DNA of 64,000 nucleotides from Flavobacteriaceae bacterium (GTDB taxonomy: Bacteria; Bacteroidota; Bacteroidia; Flavobacteriales; Flavobacteriaceae), in NCBI GenBank assembly GCA_947491985.1, contig CANLLR010000007.1:23181-87180 (forward strand), in the 5' to 3' direction. Position 1 is the first letter of the stretch; every line of letters begins with the position of its first letter. Both the position numbers and the translations under genes were made by a program. Of this stretch, positions 28,019 through 36,479 are shown piece after piece. Below the pieces are notes generated by a model that worked only from the letters and a program-made list of their open reading frames with translations, searched no databases and was not told where the DNA came from.

Positions 28019-30901
28019 ATGAAATATTTTCACGAGAAAGTAGAAGAAAAATGGCAGCGTTTTTGGGCAGAAAATCAAACGTTTGCTGCCACCAATAACT
28101 TGGATGCCCTAGGCGAAGCCGAACTGAGTGGAGCTAAACCTAAATATTATGTGTTGGACATGTTTCCGTATCCTTCAGGAGCGGGTTTGCACGTAGGACA
28201 TCCGCTGGGTTATATTGCTTCTGACATTGTAGCGCGGTACAAACGTCACAAAGGATTTAATGTATTGCACCCGCAAGGTTACGATTCGTTTGGTTTGCCT
28301 GCAGAGCAATACGCCATTCAAACAGGACAACATCCAGAAAAAACCACTCGTGAAAACATTGCACGCTACCGCGAACAATTGGATAAAATTGGATTTTCAT
28401 TCGATTGGAGTCGCGAAGTGCGTACGTCTAACTCCGACTATTACAAGCACACACAGTGGATTTTTATTCAACTTTTCAATTCGTGGTACAATAACGACAC
28501 CGATAAAGCCGAAGATATTTCGACTTTAATTTCGATATTTTCAACTGAAGGAAATGCCAATGTCAATGCGGTTTGTGATGATACCATCGAAGTATTTTCA
28601 GCTGCTGATTGGACTAGTTTTTCTTCCGACGAACAACAAAAAAGACTATTACAATACAGATTAACGTATTTAGCCGAAACTGAAGTCAATTGGTGTCCCG
28701 CACTCGGAACTGTTTTAGCCAATGACGAAATTGTAAATGGCGTTTCTGAACGTGGTGGTCACCCAGTAATTCGTAAAAAAATGACACAATGGTCGATGCG
28801 AATTTCTGCCTATGCCGAGCGTTTGTTGCAAGGTTTAGAAACGATTGATTGGAGCGAAAGCATCAAAGAAAGTCAACGCAATTGGATTGGGAAAAGTGTA
28901 GGAGCCATGGTCACATTTAATCTACAACCCACAACCCACAACCCACAACCTACAACTATTTCAGTCTTCACCACTCGTCCCGATACTATCTTCGGAGTAA
29001 CCTTCATGACCTTATCTCCCGAGCACGAATTGGTTTCGCAAATTACAACACTCAAACAAAAAGCAGCGGTTGATGCCTATGTGGAAGCCACGGCCAAACG
29101 TTCCGAACGTGAAAGAATGGCCGATGTTAAAACCATTTCTGGAGTTTTTACGGGTGCTTATGCGGAACATCCGTTTACCAAAGAACCAATTCCAGTGTGG
29201 ATTGGCGATTACGTTTTAGCGGGTTACGGAACTGGCGCTGTAATGGCAGTTCCATGTGGCGATGAGCGAGATTATGCGTTTGCGAATTTTTTCAAAGGCC
29301 AAAACGGAATGCCAGCTATCAAAAATATTTTTAACCAAGATATTTCAGAAGCGGCTTATGGCGACAAAACCGGATTTGAATTGGTCAATTCCGATTTCTT
29401 AAACGGATTGGGTTATAAAGACGGCGCTAAAAAAGTAATTGAAGCACTCGAAAAAATAGGGCAAGGAAAAGGCAAAACCAATTACCGTTTGCGCGATGCG
29501 GTTTTTTCACGTCAACGCTATTGGGGCGAACCGTTTCCGGTGTATTATGTAAATAGCTTACCGCAAATGATCGATGCGCAATATTTACCGATTGTTTTGC
29601 CAGAAGTAGAAAAGTATTTGCCTACTGAAGACGGACAACCGCCGTTGGGAAATTCTTCAAAATGGGCTTGGAATATAATTACAAATGATGTTGATTTTAA
29701 TGAAAATATTGATAATGTTTCAATTTTTCCTTTAGAACTAAACACCATGCCCGGTTGGGCTGGAAGTTCGTGGTATTGGATGCGGTATATGGATGCACAC
29801 AACGACAAGGAGTTTGCCAGCAAAGACGCGCTCAAGTATTGGGAAAGCGTTGATTTATATATTGGCGGAAGCGAACACGCAACAGGTCATTTATTGTACT
29901 CGCGTTTTTGGAATAAATTTTTAAAAGACAAAGGATTTGCACCAACGGAAGAACCGTTTAAAAAATTGATTAATCAGGGAATGATTTTGGGGATGAGTGC
30001 ATTTGTGTATCGTAGTGAAGATTCAAAAAAGCTATATTCAAAAGGTTTAATTGCTAATGAAAAAGTACATCCAATCCACGTTGATTTAACTGTTATCAAT
30101 GACATTACTAACGAATTAGACATAGAAGCGTTCAAAAATCACCCATTATATTTTGATTATAAAGACGCTGAATTCATATTGGAAAACGGCAAATACATGG
30201 TTGGTCGCGAAGTCGAAAAAATGTCCAAATCCAAATACAACGTTGTCAATCCCGATGATATTTGCAATGATTATGGTGCCGATACCTTGCGTTTGTATGA
30301 AATGTTTTTAGGACCACTCGAGCAAGCCAAACCCTGGAACACGGCTGGAATTACGGGCGTTTCCGGTTTCTTAAAAAAACTATGGCGTTTGTATTTTGAC
30401 GACAACACAGGTTTGAATATTACTAATGAAGAACCAACAGCCGAAATGTACAAATCGTTGCATAAAACCATCAAAAAAGTAACTGAAGATATTGACAGCT
30501 TTTCGTTCAATACGTCGGTATCGCAGTTCATGATTTGTGTCAACGAATTGGCGACATTACAATGCCATCACCGAAAAATTTTAGAACCATTGGCGGTCGT
30601 AATTTCGCCTTATGCACCGCATATTGCAGAAGAATTATGGAGTCAATTGGGTCATGAAGGATCTATTTCGACGGTTGCTTTTCCGATTTACGAAGAAAAA
30701 TATTTGGTAGAAAGCGAAAAGGAATACCCAGTTTCGTTTAATGGAAAAATGCGTTTTACCATCAAATTGCCGCTCGATTTAACCGTACCGCAAATTCAAG
30801 AAATTGTTATGACCGACGAGCGCACCCTCAAACAATTGGACGGTCGCACACCAAACAAAGTGATTATAGTTCCTGGAAAAGTAATCAATTTAGTAGGTTA
30901 A
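28019..30901 (+). CDS. leuS: Leucine--tRNA ligase
   Basis: A 960-residue class I synthetase. The HIGH-like HVGH is at about residues 57-60 (FPYPSGAGLHVGHPLGY), KMSKS at about 734-738, and the CP1 editing domain carries TTRPDTIFGVTF. Bacteroidota-type insertions are seen in the connective region (DISTLISIFSTEGNAN and MSAFVYRSEDSKK). Unusually, residues about 300-313 (NLQPTTHNPQPTT) are coded by five copies of a 7-base word at 28922-28956, an apparent insertion of an intergenic-type repeat at a loop of the editing domain. The frame stays open, so the enzyme is probably functional. Confidence 0.97.
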   Translation: MKYFHEKVEEKWQRFWAENQTFAATNNLDALGEAELSGAKPKYYVLDMFPYPSGAGLHVGHPLGYIASDIVARYKRHKGFNVLHPQGYDSFGLPAEQYAIQTGQHPEKTTRENIARYREQLDKIGFSFDWSREVRTSNSDYYKHTQWIFIQLFNSWYNNDTDKAEDISTLISIFSTEGNANVNAVCDDTIEVFSAADWTSFSSDEQQKRLLQYRLTYLAETEVNWCPALGTVLANDEIVNGVSERGGHPVIRKKMTQWSMRISAYAERLLQGLETIDWSESIKESQRNWIGKSVGAMVTFNLQPTTHNPQPTTISVFTTRPDTIFGVTFMTLSPEHELVSQITTLKQKAAVDAYVEATAKRSERERMADVKTISGVFTGAYAEHPFTKEPIPVWIGDYVLAGYGTGAVMAVPCGDERDYAFANFFKGQNGMPAIKNIFNQDISEAAYGDKTGFELVNSDFLNGLGYKDGAKKVIEALEKIGQGKGKTNYRLRDAVFSRQRYWGEPFPVYYVNSLPQMIDAQYLPIVLPEVEKYLPTEDGQPPLGNSSKWAWNIITNDVDFNENIDNVSIFPLELNTMPGWAGSSWYWMRYMDAHNDKEFASKDALKYWESVDLYIGGSEHATGHLLYSRFWNKFLKDKGFAPTEEPFKKLINQGMILGMSAFVYRSEDSKKLYSKGLIANEKVHPIHVDLTVINDITNELDIEAFKNHPLYFDYKDAEFILENGKYMVGREVEKMSKSKYNVVNPDDICNDYGADTLRLYEMFLGPLEQAKPWNTAGITGVSGFLKKLWRLYFDDNTGLNITNEEPTAEMYKSLHKTIKKVTEDIDSFSFNTSVSQFMICVNELATLQCHHRKILEPLAVVISPYAPHIAEELWSQLGHEGSISTVAFPIYEEKYLVESEKEYPVSFNGKMRFTIKLPLDLTVPQIQEIVMTDERTLKQLDGRTPNKVIIVPGKVINLVG
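28922..28956. repeat. In-frame 5 x 7-base array inside leuS
   Basis: Words CTACAAC, CCACAAC, CCACAAC, CCACAAC, CTACAAC follow one another without gaps. They encode the low-complexity segment LQPTTHNPQPTT just before the conserved editing-domain strand ISVFTTRPDT. Confidence 0.85.
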
Positions 30902-30918
30902 TTAATTCTAAAAAAAGT

Positions 30919-30948
30919 AAAATCCCGATGGCAATGTCGGGTTTTTTT
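30919..30948 (+). terminator. Intrinsic terminator after leuS
   Basis: CCCGA (30924-30928) and TCGGG (30937-30941) form the stem, flanked by an A-run and followed by seven Ts, 23 bases past the leuS stop. Confidence 0.75.
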
Positions 30949-31019
30949 GTTAAAGTTTTTTAAAAGCAAAGTGATGGCAAACTCTTTGATTTGGTTTTTA
31001 AATCAAAAACCCTTCGCTT

Positions 31020-31658
31020 ATGAAAACAAAGTACTTTTTTTTAGTTGTTTTTCTTTTTTCATTTTTTGCCAATTCTGCTCAAGACATCGGAGCGCCACCA
31101 AAAAAACCCGATATTTTTGCGGTTGATTTACTTGGATTTTCATCACCTATTTTGCATCGCAATTTCTTCGGATTTTCGATGGATGTCAAATATTATATCA
31201 AACAAAAATGGGGAACTGGAATCAATTTTGCCGCTACTTCCAAAAAAGTAAGTACTGATTATGCTGTTGGTGCTTACGAACCCGACGTCATATATTTTAG
31301 TTTCGGTTGGCTCAATCAATACGATTTTGTGCAGCAAGATGATGTTCGATTGGGTGTTACTCTTAACAATGGCTTTGCAATTGTTAATCTTCGTGACCGC
31401 TCAGAGACTCAAATTGTGTACGATGAATTTGGTTCGACAGAGGTGCCTGTGTCCAAAGCCAGAAACCTTTTTTATACCATCGAACCTGGAGTAACTGCTT
31501 CTTTTCGAGTACTAAAGAACAATAATTTTTCTGATGTTTACGTTACTACACAAGCAAAATATCGAAAAGTATTTGGAAATCCAGAGTTTGCCAAAACTAA
31601 AGATTTTAACGGATATTTTATTGGCTTTGGAGTTTCGTTTATCGGTTTAATGGACTAG
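31020..31658 (+). CDS. Exported beta-barrel-like protein
   Basis: This 212-residue protein has a signal peptide ending ANSAQ. The mature part has alternating-residue strands and aromatic girdles (MDVKYYIKQKWGTGINFAA, GYFIGFGVSFIGLMD at the end), typical of small outer-membrane barrels. No specific family is recognised. It has its own terminator-like hairpin downstream (31678-31718) and a similar neighbour at 31760. Confidence 0.75.
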   Translation: MKTKYFFLVVFLFSFFANSAQDIGAPPKKPDIFAVDLLGFSSPILHRNFFGFSMDVKYYIKQKWGTGINFAATSKKVSTDYAVGAYEPDVIYFSFGWLNQYDFVQQDDVRLGVTLNNGFAIVNLRDRSETQIVYDEFGSTEVPVSKARNLFYTIEPGVTASFRVLKNNNFSDVYVTTQAKYRKVFGNPEFAKTKDFNGYFIGFGVSFIGLMD

Positions 31659-31677
31659 TAAACAAACAATTGCAGTA

Positions 31678-31718
31678 GCTTCAACTTTTAACAACAAAAT
31701 GTTAAAATGTATTGAAGC
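31678..31718. terminator. Nested hairpin between two outer-membrane protein genes
   Basis: GCTTCAA (31678-31684) pairs with TTGAAGC (31712-31718), and inside it TTTTAACA (31686-31693) pairs with TGTTAAAA (31700-31707). There is no T-run, so it may be a processing or stability hairpin rather than a classic terminator. A TAAATTTG promoter element follows at about 31734. Confidence 0.5.
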
Positions 31719-31759
31719 GTGAATTTTCAAAAGTAAATTTGTAATAAAATCATAAAAAC

Positions 31760-32449
31760 ATGAAAAAAATCGCTTTATTATTGTTGTTCAGTGTTTCAAT
31801 GTCTGGTTTTGGTCAGATGAAAGAAAAAATGAGTAAATGCTCTAAAGACTCTACTTATTTTAAAAATGTAAAAGTCAATACGACTATTGGTATTGGCGCT
31901 CAAGTAATGGATTTCAGAATTAATGACTTGTTGGAGAGTCAAGGATTGGCATCACTCAACAGTACGCTTCCAGAGTTCACTCTTGGAATTAATTATTTTG
32001 GAAAAAAAGTGTCGGTTGATACCGAATTAGGATTGATGTATGCGCGTCCAGAAAGAAACGGAAACGAAAGTCAATACGTTGCCTATGTAGCTCGTGGAAG
32101 AGTGCACTATAATGTAGTGAACAAAACAAAATTTGCTTTCTCAGCCGGTTTGAATTTGGCTTTTACAGGAGGTAGATTGGATGTGTATTCGCAAAATAAT
32201 ATCATCGATTTGAACGATTTGAATCCGAATACTAACTCAGGTCATGTAAGCTTGAAAAATAAAATGTTTTATGCGGGTCCGTCTATTGCTACCTATTTTT
32301 TTAAAAACACAAAGTATCAAGTGCGTTTGAATGCGGCTTATGAATTTGGTATATCACGTGGCCGCTGGGGAACCGATTATGGTACCGTGGTAAACAGTGT
32401 AAATGAACGCGGTAATGACCGTTTCGTTTTTGGGATTACGTTGTTGTAA
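31760..32449 (+). CDS. Exported beta-barrel-like protein
   Basis: This 229-residue protein has a signal peptide ending SGFGQ. It has predicted barrel strands (VNTTIGIGAQVMDFRI, VSVDTELGLMYARPE, YQVRLNAAYEFGISRG) and the terminal strand RFVFGITLL. Its general plan resembles the preceding 31020 gene without obvious close similarity. Function unknown; outer-membrane location is inferred. Confidence 0.75.
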   Translation: MKKIALLLLFSVSMSGFGQMKEKMSKCSKDSTYFKNVKVNTTIGIGAQVMDFRINDLLESQGLASLNSTLPEFTLGINYFGKKVSVDTELGLMYARPERNGNESQYVAYVARGRVHYNVVNKTKFAFSAGLNLAFTGGRLDVYSQNNIIDLNDLNPNTNSGHVSLKNKMFYAGPSIATYFFKNTKYQVRLNAAYEFGISRGRWGTDYGTVVNSVNERGNDRFVFGITLL

Positions 32450-32473
32450 TATTTTTTTTACTCGATATGGAAG

Positions 32474-32503
32474 CCTAAATTTGTTAAGAATTTAGGTTTT
32501 TTT
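32474..32503 (+). terminator. Intrinsic terminator after the 31760 gene
   Basis: CCTAAATT (32474-32481) and AATTTAGG (32489-32496) form a perfect 8-bp stem with a 7-base loop followed by seven Ts. Confidence 0.8.
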
Positions 32504-32552
32504 GTAACCTTTTTTTACTTTTCAACGTCTAACAGTCAAAAAACCAACAACG

Positions 32553-32738
32553 ATGAAAAAGCACGAAGTTCATACGCTAAGTAAAAAAGCAGGTTTTTCG
32601 AGTATGAAAGATGAACTAACCAACGAAGTGGAACAATTTCTTAATAAGAAAACAAACGAAGGATATGAGATTATTTCTGTTTCGTTTACCTATTATGAAA
32701 CCCACGAATTGATAGCATTTATAACTATTTGTCGGTAA
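32553..32738 (+). CDS. Small hypothetical protein
   Basis: This 61-residue protein is soluble and has a mixed alpha/beta pattern (LTNEVEQFLNKKTNEGYEIISVSF). The sense of the sequence and the clean ATG after a terminator support a real gene. No family recognised. The pattern of a helix followed by GYEIISVSF is seen in small DUF4177-like proteins, but I cannot assign it. Confidence 0.55.
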   Translation: MKKHEVHTLSKKAGFSSMKDELTNEVEQFLNKKTNEGYEIISVSFTYYETHELIAFITICR

Positions 32739-32763
32739 TTAAAAATGTCAAATTGTCATTGTG

Positions 32764-32771
32764 TAACTTTG
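32764..32771 (+). promoter_or_regulatory. -7 element for the zinc metallopeptidase gene
   Basis: TAACTTTG, full match to TAnnTTTG, 51 bases before the ATG at 32822. Confidence 0.5.
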
Positions 32772-32821
32772 GCTTACAATTTGATGCAAGTAAATAACAA
32801 TAACTTTTAAACTATATCACT

Positions 32822-33529
32822 ATGTTTTTCGATTTAAAATATATGTTAATCATTGGATTCATTGCACTCTTTAGTTGGTTGGTGAGTTCCAAACTGAAAA
32901 GTAAATTTGAATTTTACTCGAAACTCAATTTACGCAACGGCATGTCGGGTGCAGAAATTGCAGAAAAAATGTTGGCCGATCACGGTATTTTAGGTGTTCG
33001 AGTGATTTCTACTCCAGGACAATTGACCGATCACTATAATCCAGCAGATCGAACGGTCAATTTAAGTGAAGGTGTTTACAACCAAAGAAATGCAGCTGCT
33101 GCTGCGGTTGCGGCACACGAATGTGGACACGCAGTGCAACACGCTCAAGCGTATCAATGGCTTACAATGCGTTCTAAAATGGTGCCTGTTGTGAACATTT
33201 CATCCACCATGTCGCAATGGTTAATTATGGGAGGATTGATTTTAGGAATCGCTTCAAAAGGAACCTCAATTGGTTTGTATGTTGCGGTTGCAGGATTGGT
33301 TTTAATGGCGATTGCAACAGCGTTTAGTTTTGTAACACTGCCAGTTGAATACGATGCGAGTAACCGTGCTTTAGCATGGTTAAAAAACAAAAACATGTTA
33401 AGTCAACAAGAATATGCTGGAGCCGAAGATGCATTAAAATGGGCCGCTAGAACTTATGTGGTAGCTGCTTTGGGAGCTTTAGCTTCTTTGCTGTATTGGG
33501 CTTTTCAAATTTTGGGAAGAAGAGACTAA
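32822..33529 (+). CDS. Membrane-bound zinc metallopeptidase (YugP/PF04298 type)
   Basis: A 235-residue membrane protein with an N-terminal helix (MLIIGFIALFSWLVSS), a zinc site HECGH inside AAAVAAHECGHAVQHAQAY, two central helices, then LPVEYDASNRALAWL and a C-terminal helix. This layout is that of the YugP-like neutral zinc metallopeptidase family. The physiological substrate is unknown. It is monocistronic, with a promoter and a strong terminator. Confidence 0.9.
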   Translation: MFFDLKYMLIIGFIALFSWLVSSKLKSKFEFYSKLNLRNGMSGAEIAEKMLADHGILGVRVISTPGQLTDHYNPADRTVNLSEGVYNQRNAAAAAVAAHECGHAVQHAQAYQWLTMRSKMVPVVNISSTMSQWLIMGGLILGIASKGTSIGLYVAVAGLVLMAIATAFSFVTLPVEYDASNRALAWLKNKNMLSQQEYAGAEDALKWAARTYVVAALGALASLLYWAFQILGRRD

Positions 33530-33557
33530 CTCTAACTACAATCTTTCACAATAAGAT

Positions 33558-33590
33558 AATCCGTTTTGTTTTTGCAAGACGGATTTTTTA
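33558..33590 (+). terminator. Intrinsic terminator after the zinc metallopeptidase gene
   Basis: AATCCGTTTTG (33558-33568) pairs with CAAGACGGATT (33575-33585) over 11 bp with one G-T, with a 6-base loop and a six-T tail. It also lies at the 3' end of the convergent 33588 gene. Confidence 0.8.
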
Positions 33591-33866
33591 TTGCTTGTAA
33601 CTTGTAAGAAAAGCAATAATTGAAATCCACACCGTAACGTGAATTAAAAAACATTTGACGTAGCTTACGTTTGAGTTTAGATGTTTTATAGCATGTACCA
33701 AGGCATATGTAAGTCCGATAGGAATAAGCAAGAAAAACAGTAACACACCCATGTTTGGTGTTTTGGTATCGCCAGGTAAAAGTTCGTAACACAAACCAGC
33801 GAGTAAAATATAAACGATGTAAAAAGCAATGGTTACGGTTTCTTTGGTGAATTTGTTGAGGTTCAT
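33588..33866 (-). CDS. Small integral membrane protein
   Basis: This 92-residue protein has three likely membrane helices (IAFYIVYILLAGLCYELL, MGVLLFFLLIPIGLTYALVH, CFLIHVTVWISIIAFLTS). No family is recognised. It is transcribed towards the metallopeptidase terminator. A palindromic REP-like element lies just upstream. Confidence 0.6.
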   Translation of the reverse strand: MNLNKFTKETVTIAFYIVYILLAGLCYELLPGDTKTPNMGVLLFFLLIPIGLTYALVHAIKHLNSNVSYVKCFLIHVTVWISIIAFLTSYKQ

Positions 33867-33898
33867 TTACTAATATACTAAGTTTTTATTTGGATACT

Positions 33899-34003
33899 TT
33901 GTCATTCCGAGGGACGATGACCCGGGAGCTCTACTCGAACAGGCGAAGCAATCCCATCATGCTATTTCGATCATGTGATTTCTCCCGCTGGTCGAAATGA
34001 CAA
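33899..34003. repeat. REP/MITE-like palindromic element
   Basis: The ends TTGTCATTCCGA (33899-33910) and TCGAAATGACAA (33992-34003) are complementary at 11 of 12 positions. Inside, CGGGAG (33923-33928) pairs with CTCCCG (33982-33987). It is visibly more GC-rich than the flanks and sits between two genes. Dispersed palindromes with this GTCATTCCGA end are familiar in Flavobacteriaceae genomes. Confidence 0.75.
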
Positions 34004-34010
34004 TTGTTTG

Positions 34011-34481
34011 CTACAACTGAATTTGTCGTTCAATTTGCTGTTCCAAAGATATAAAAGTTTCGGTTCGTGAAACCCCATCAATCGGTTGGATTTTTTTATT
34101 GAGCAGTTGCATTAAATGTTCGTTATCGCGACAGATGATTTTGATGAGAATGCTCCAATTTCCTGTTGTATAGTGACATTCGAGGACTTCTGGAATTTTT
34201 TTGAGTTCTTTTACAGCTTCCGAATTGCTCGCGGCTTTTTCGAGATAAATTCCGATAAACGCCATGGTTTTGTAACCTAAGACTTTGTTGTTGACAATGA
34301 ACTTGGAACCCGAAATTACATTAGCATCTTCTAGTTTTTTTAAACGTTGGTGAATGGCCGCACCAGAAATACCGATTTTATTGGCAATTTGAAGAATGGG
34401 TTTTCGAGCATCTTCCATGAGGTAGCGAAGAATTTCCTTATCGATTCCGTCGATTTCGATTTGTAGTTGGTTTATTTTCAT
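34011..34481 (-). CDS. Lrp/AsnC family transcriptional regulator
   Basis: A 156-residue regulator with an N-terminal helix-turn-helix (DKEILRYLMEDARKPILQIA, then ISGAAIHQRLKKLEDANVI) and a C-terminal RAM/Lrp ligand domain (VLGYKTMAFIGIYLE, ECHYTTGNWSILIKIICRD). Lrp-type proteins form octamers and sense amino acids. The nearest upstream gene in the same orientation encodes a lysine-catabolism-like enzyme (34713), so control of lysine metabolism is possible but inferred from position only. Confidence 0.92.
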   Translation of the reverse strand: MKINQLQIEIDGIDKEILRYLMEDARKPILQIANKIGISGAAIHQRLKKLEDANVISGSKFIVNNKVLGYKTMAFIGIYLEKAASNSEAVKELKKIPEVLECHYTTGNWSILIKIICRDNEHLMQLLNKKIQPIDGVSRTETFISLEQQIERQIQL

Positions 34482-34573
34482 TGGTTGTGAATTTAAAGCA
34501 AAAGTAAGAATTTTGTATAAAATTGAAAGTAACTTAACCGAAAAGACGTATAGAATTGCGCAAAGTTCGCAAA

Positions 34574-34662
34574 AGACCTTTCTGTCTAGCCCTGATGCAA
34601 GGGAATAACCTTTTGAAAAAAGTTATGGAAAAGCAGCAGGATAAAGGAAGCCAAAAAGGTCT
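34574..34662. ncRNA. Structured element, copy 1 of the TAGCCC family
   Basis: The outer stem AGACCTTT (34574-34581)/AAAGGTCT (34655-34662) encloses a box TAGCCCTGAT (34587-34596), an inner hairpin (ATAACCTTT with AAAGTTAT, one bulge) and AAAGCAGCAGGA. CCTG near the 5' box can pair with CAGG near the 3' box. A second copy with different centre but the same end boxes lies at 45501-45567. It could be a small RNA (the Rfam Flavo-1 motif is one candidate) or a dispersed repeat. Confidence 0.5.
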
Positions 34663-34712
34663 AAACCTCTTGCTTCAAATAAAAACTTAGGAACTCAGTT
34701 TTTTCAGCCACT

Positions 34713-36089
34713 TTAATTCGAAGTCACCAATTTATCCGGATTGTACCCAATATAAGGCATTACGGTTTCTTTGAAAATCACGCCGTAGTCTTCAAGTTCT
34801 TTGAGGATGGGTTCGTAAACTTCTTTACGAATTGGCAATTGTACGCCAGGCGTTTTGATGTTGCCGTTGAGGATTTGCAAAGTAGCTATCGCTACCGGTA
34901 AACCGACAGTTTTGGCCATGGCAGTGTAGGTTTGATCGTCGCCAATGCAGACCATTTTGGAATCGATTTGTTGTTCTTTTCCGTCAAGTTCGAAGCCAAA
35001 TTTGTGGTACATCACAATCATGTCTTTATCGTCGGGTTGTAACGTCCAGGAATCGTTGAGGATGCGTTCTAAAATTTGTGCAGGTGTGGCATTTTGGAGT
35101 CCGATTTTTTTATTTGGATTGAACAAATCGAGCTCTAATAATTTGTCCCACATGATATCGTCTTGCTCGATGTTGAGAGCTAAACGCGTTTTGATTTCTA
35201 CCGAATCCGTTGGGTGAAAAGGTAAAAATGAGTTGGTAAAATCGCGGTAACTCATGGTTTCAGAATTTTCCATGATGTAAGTATCATCGGTCATTCCGAG
35301 TTGTACAAACATGTTCCAAGCTTTTGAAAAACCCACTCTACGAATGGTTCCTCTGTACAAAGTAAGTACGTTATCTAAGGCATAAACGCTGCGGTATTTT
35401 AGTGAATCGCGGTTGGCGTAGCCTTCGAATTTACCATATCCCTCTACTGCTAAAAACTCAGTTCTTCGGAATAATTTGTGGTACGGAATGTATTTGTATT
35501 TTCCTTCTTGAATGAATTTGGCTGCACCACCTTGTCCGGCTAAAACTACATTTCGCGGCGCCCAAGTAAATTTGTAATTCCATAAATTGTTGTCCGATTC
35601 GGGTGCGACTAATCCGCCACAAAACGATTCAAACAATAACATTTTTCCGCCTTTTTCTCTTATTTCGTCAAGAATTTTCATGGCACTCATGTGGTCAATT
35701 CCAGGATCGAGACCAATTTCGTTCATAAAAATCAGGTTGTTGTCTTTGGCAACTTGATCTAAACTTTGCATGGCATCCGAAACATACGAAGCGGTAACCA
35801 TGTGTTTTTTATAGGTAATACAATCTTTAGCGACTTCAATATGCATGTGAGCTGGCAACATCGAAATAACGATATCGGCTTTTTGAATTTGCTCGTGACG
35901 TTGCGATTCGTTGTTGATGTCGAAGGCAATTGCAGTGGCGTTTGGATGATTATAGGTTTTTTTCTGAGCTAAAGCTACATCCAAATCGCCAATGGTGAGG
36001 TGTAAATTTTCGGCACCTGATTTTGAAAGCAAGTACTGTATAAGGGATGAAGCTGAACGACCAGCGCCAATGATAAGAATGTTTCTCAT
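34713..36089 (-). CDS. Saccharopine dehydrogenase family enzyme
   Basis: A 458-residue NAD(P)-dependent enzyme with the Rossmann start ILIIGAGRSASSLIQYLL and the family blocks ISMLPAHMHIEVAKDCI, NEIGLDPGIDHMSAMKI and ESFCGGLVAPESDNN. The length and sequence match saccharopine dehydrogenase/saccharopine reductase (lysine-alpha-aminoadipate pathway) of Bacteroidota, acting in lysine breakdown or synthesis. No fused lysine-ketoglutarate reductase domain. The nearest downstream gene is the Lrp regulator. Confidence 0.9.
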   Translation of the reverse strand: MRNILIIGAGRSASSLIQYLLSKSGAENLHLTIGDLDVALAQKKTYNHPNATAIAFDINNESQRHEQIQKADIVISMLPAHMHIEVAKDCITYKKHMVTASYVSDAMQSLDQVAKDNNLIFMNEIGLDPGIDHMSAMKILDEIREKGGKMLLFESFCGGLVAPESDNNLWNYKFTWAPRNVVLAGQGGAAKFIQEGKYKYIPYHKLFRRTEFLAVEGYGKFEGYANRDSLKYRSVYALDNVLTLYRGTIRRVGFSKAWNMFVQLGMTDDTYIMENSETMSYRDFTNSFLPFHPTDSVEIKTRLALNIEQDDIMWDKLLELDLFNPNKKIGLQNATPAQILERILNDSWTLQPDDKDMIVMYHKFGFELDGKEQQIDSKMVCIGDDQTYTAMAKTVGLPVAIATLQILNGNIKTPGVQLPIRKEVYEPILKELEDYGVIFKETVMPYIGYNPDKLVTSN

Positions 36090-36144
36090 GGTTTGTGTCT
36101 AAATAGGATGCAAAGCTAAAGAAATTTTTAAAAGGACGTTTAAA

Positions 36145-36468
36145 TTATTCTAATCCTTCTAATTCTTCCAAATCCTTTTGTGCTTCTTGTTTGGTTTCGA
36201 TTTTTTCTTTTTCAAATTGGGTGTCTACTGCTACTTCGTCTTTAATGAGAAATGTTTTTCCGAGAACAAAAACCACACAAAGTAAGGCAACCATCATGAG
36301 CCATTTGGGTAATTTTTTTTGTAAATCTTGTGATTTTGAAAAAGCAAGAAAAGCAAAAATGAGTCCTAATCCTATAGGTAAAAGGGCTAAAGTGCCTAAA
36401 GGCAACACCGAGAAGACGATTCCGAAACTACAAAATACGATGGCTAAAATTAAAAATAGTTTTCTCAT
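36145..36468 (-). CDS. Small membrane protein
   Basis: This 107-residue protein has two to three helices (LFLILAIVFCSFGIVFSVLPLG; LALLPIGLGLIFAFLAF; WLMMVALLCVVFVLG) and an acidic, Glu-rich tail (EAQKDLEELEGLE). Function unknown. It follows the DUF3108 gene by 11 bases, suggesting one transcript. Confidence 0.75.
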   Translation of the reverse strand: MRKLFLILAIVFCSFGIVFSVLPLGTLALLPIGLGLIFAFLAFSKSQDLQKKLPKWLMMVALLCVVFVLGKTFLIKDEVAVDTQFEKEKIETKQEAQKDLEELEGLE

Positions 36469-36479
36469 AACATTGGAAT

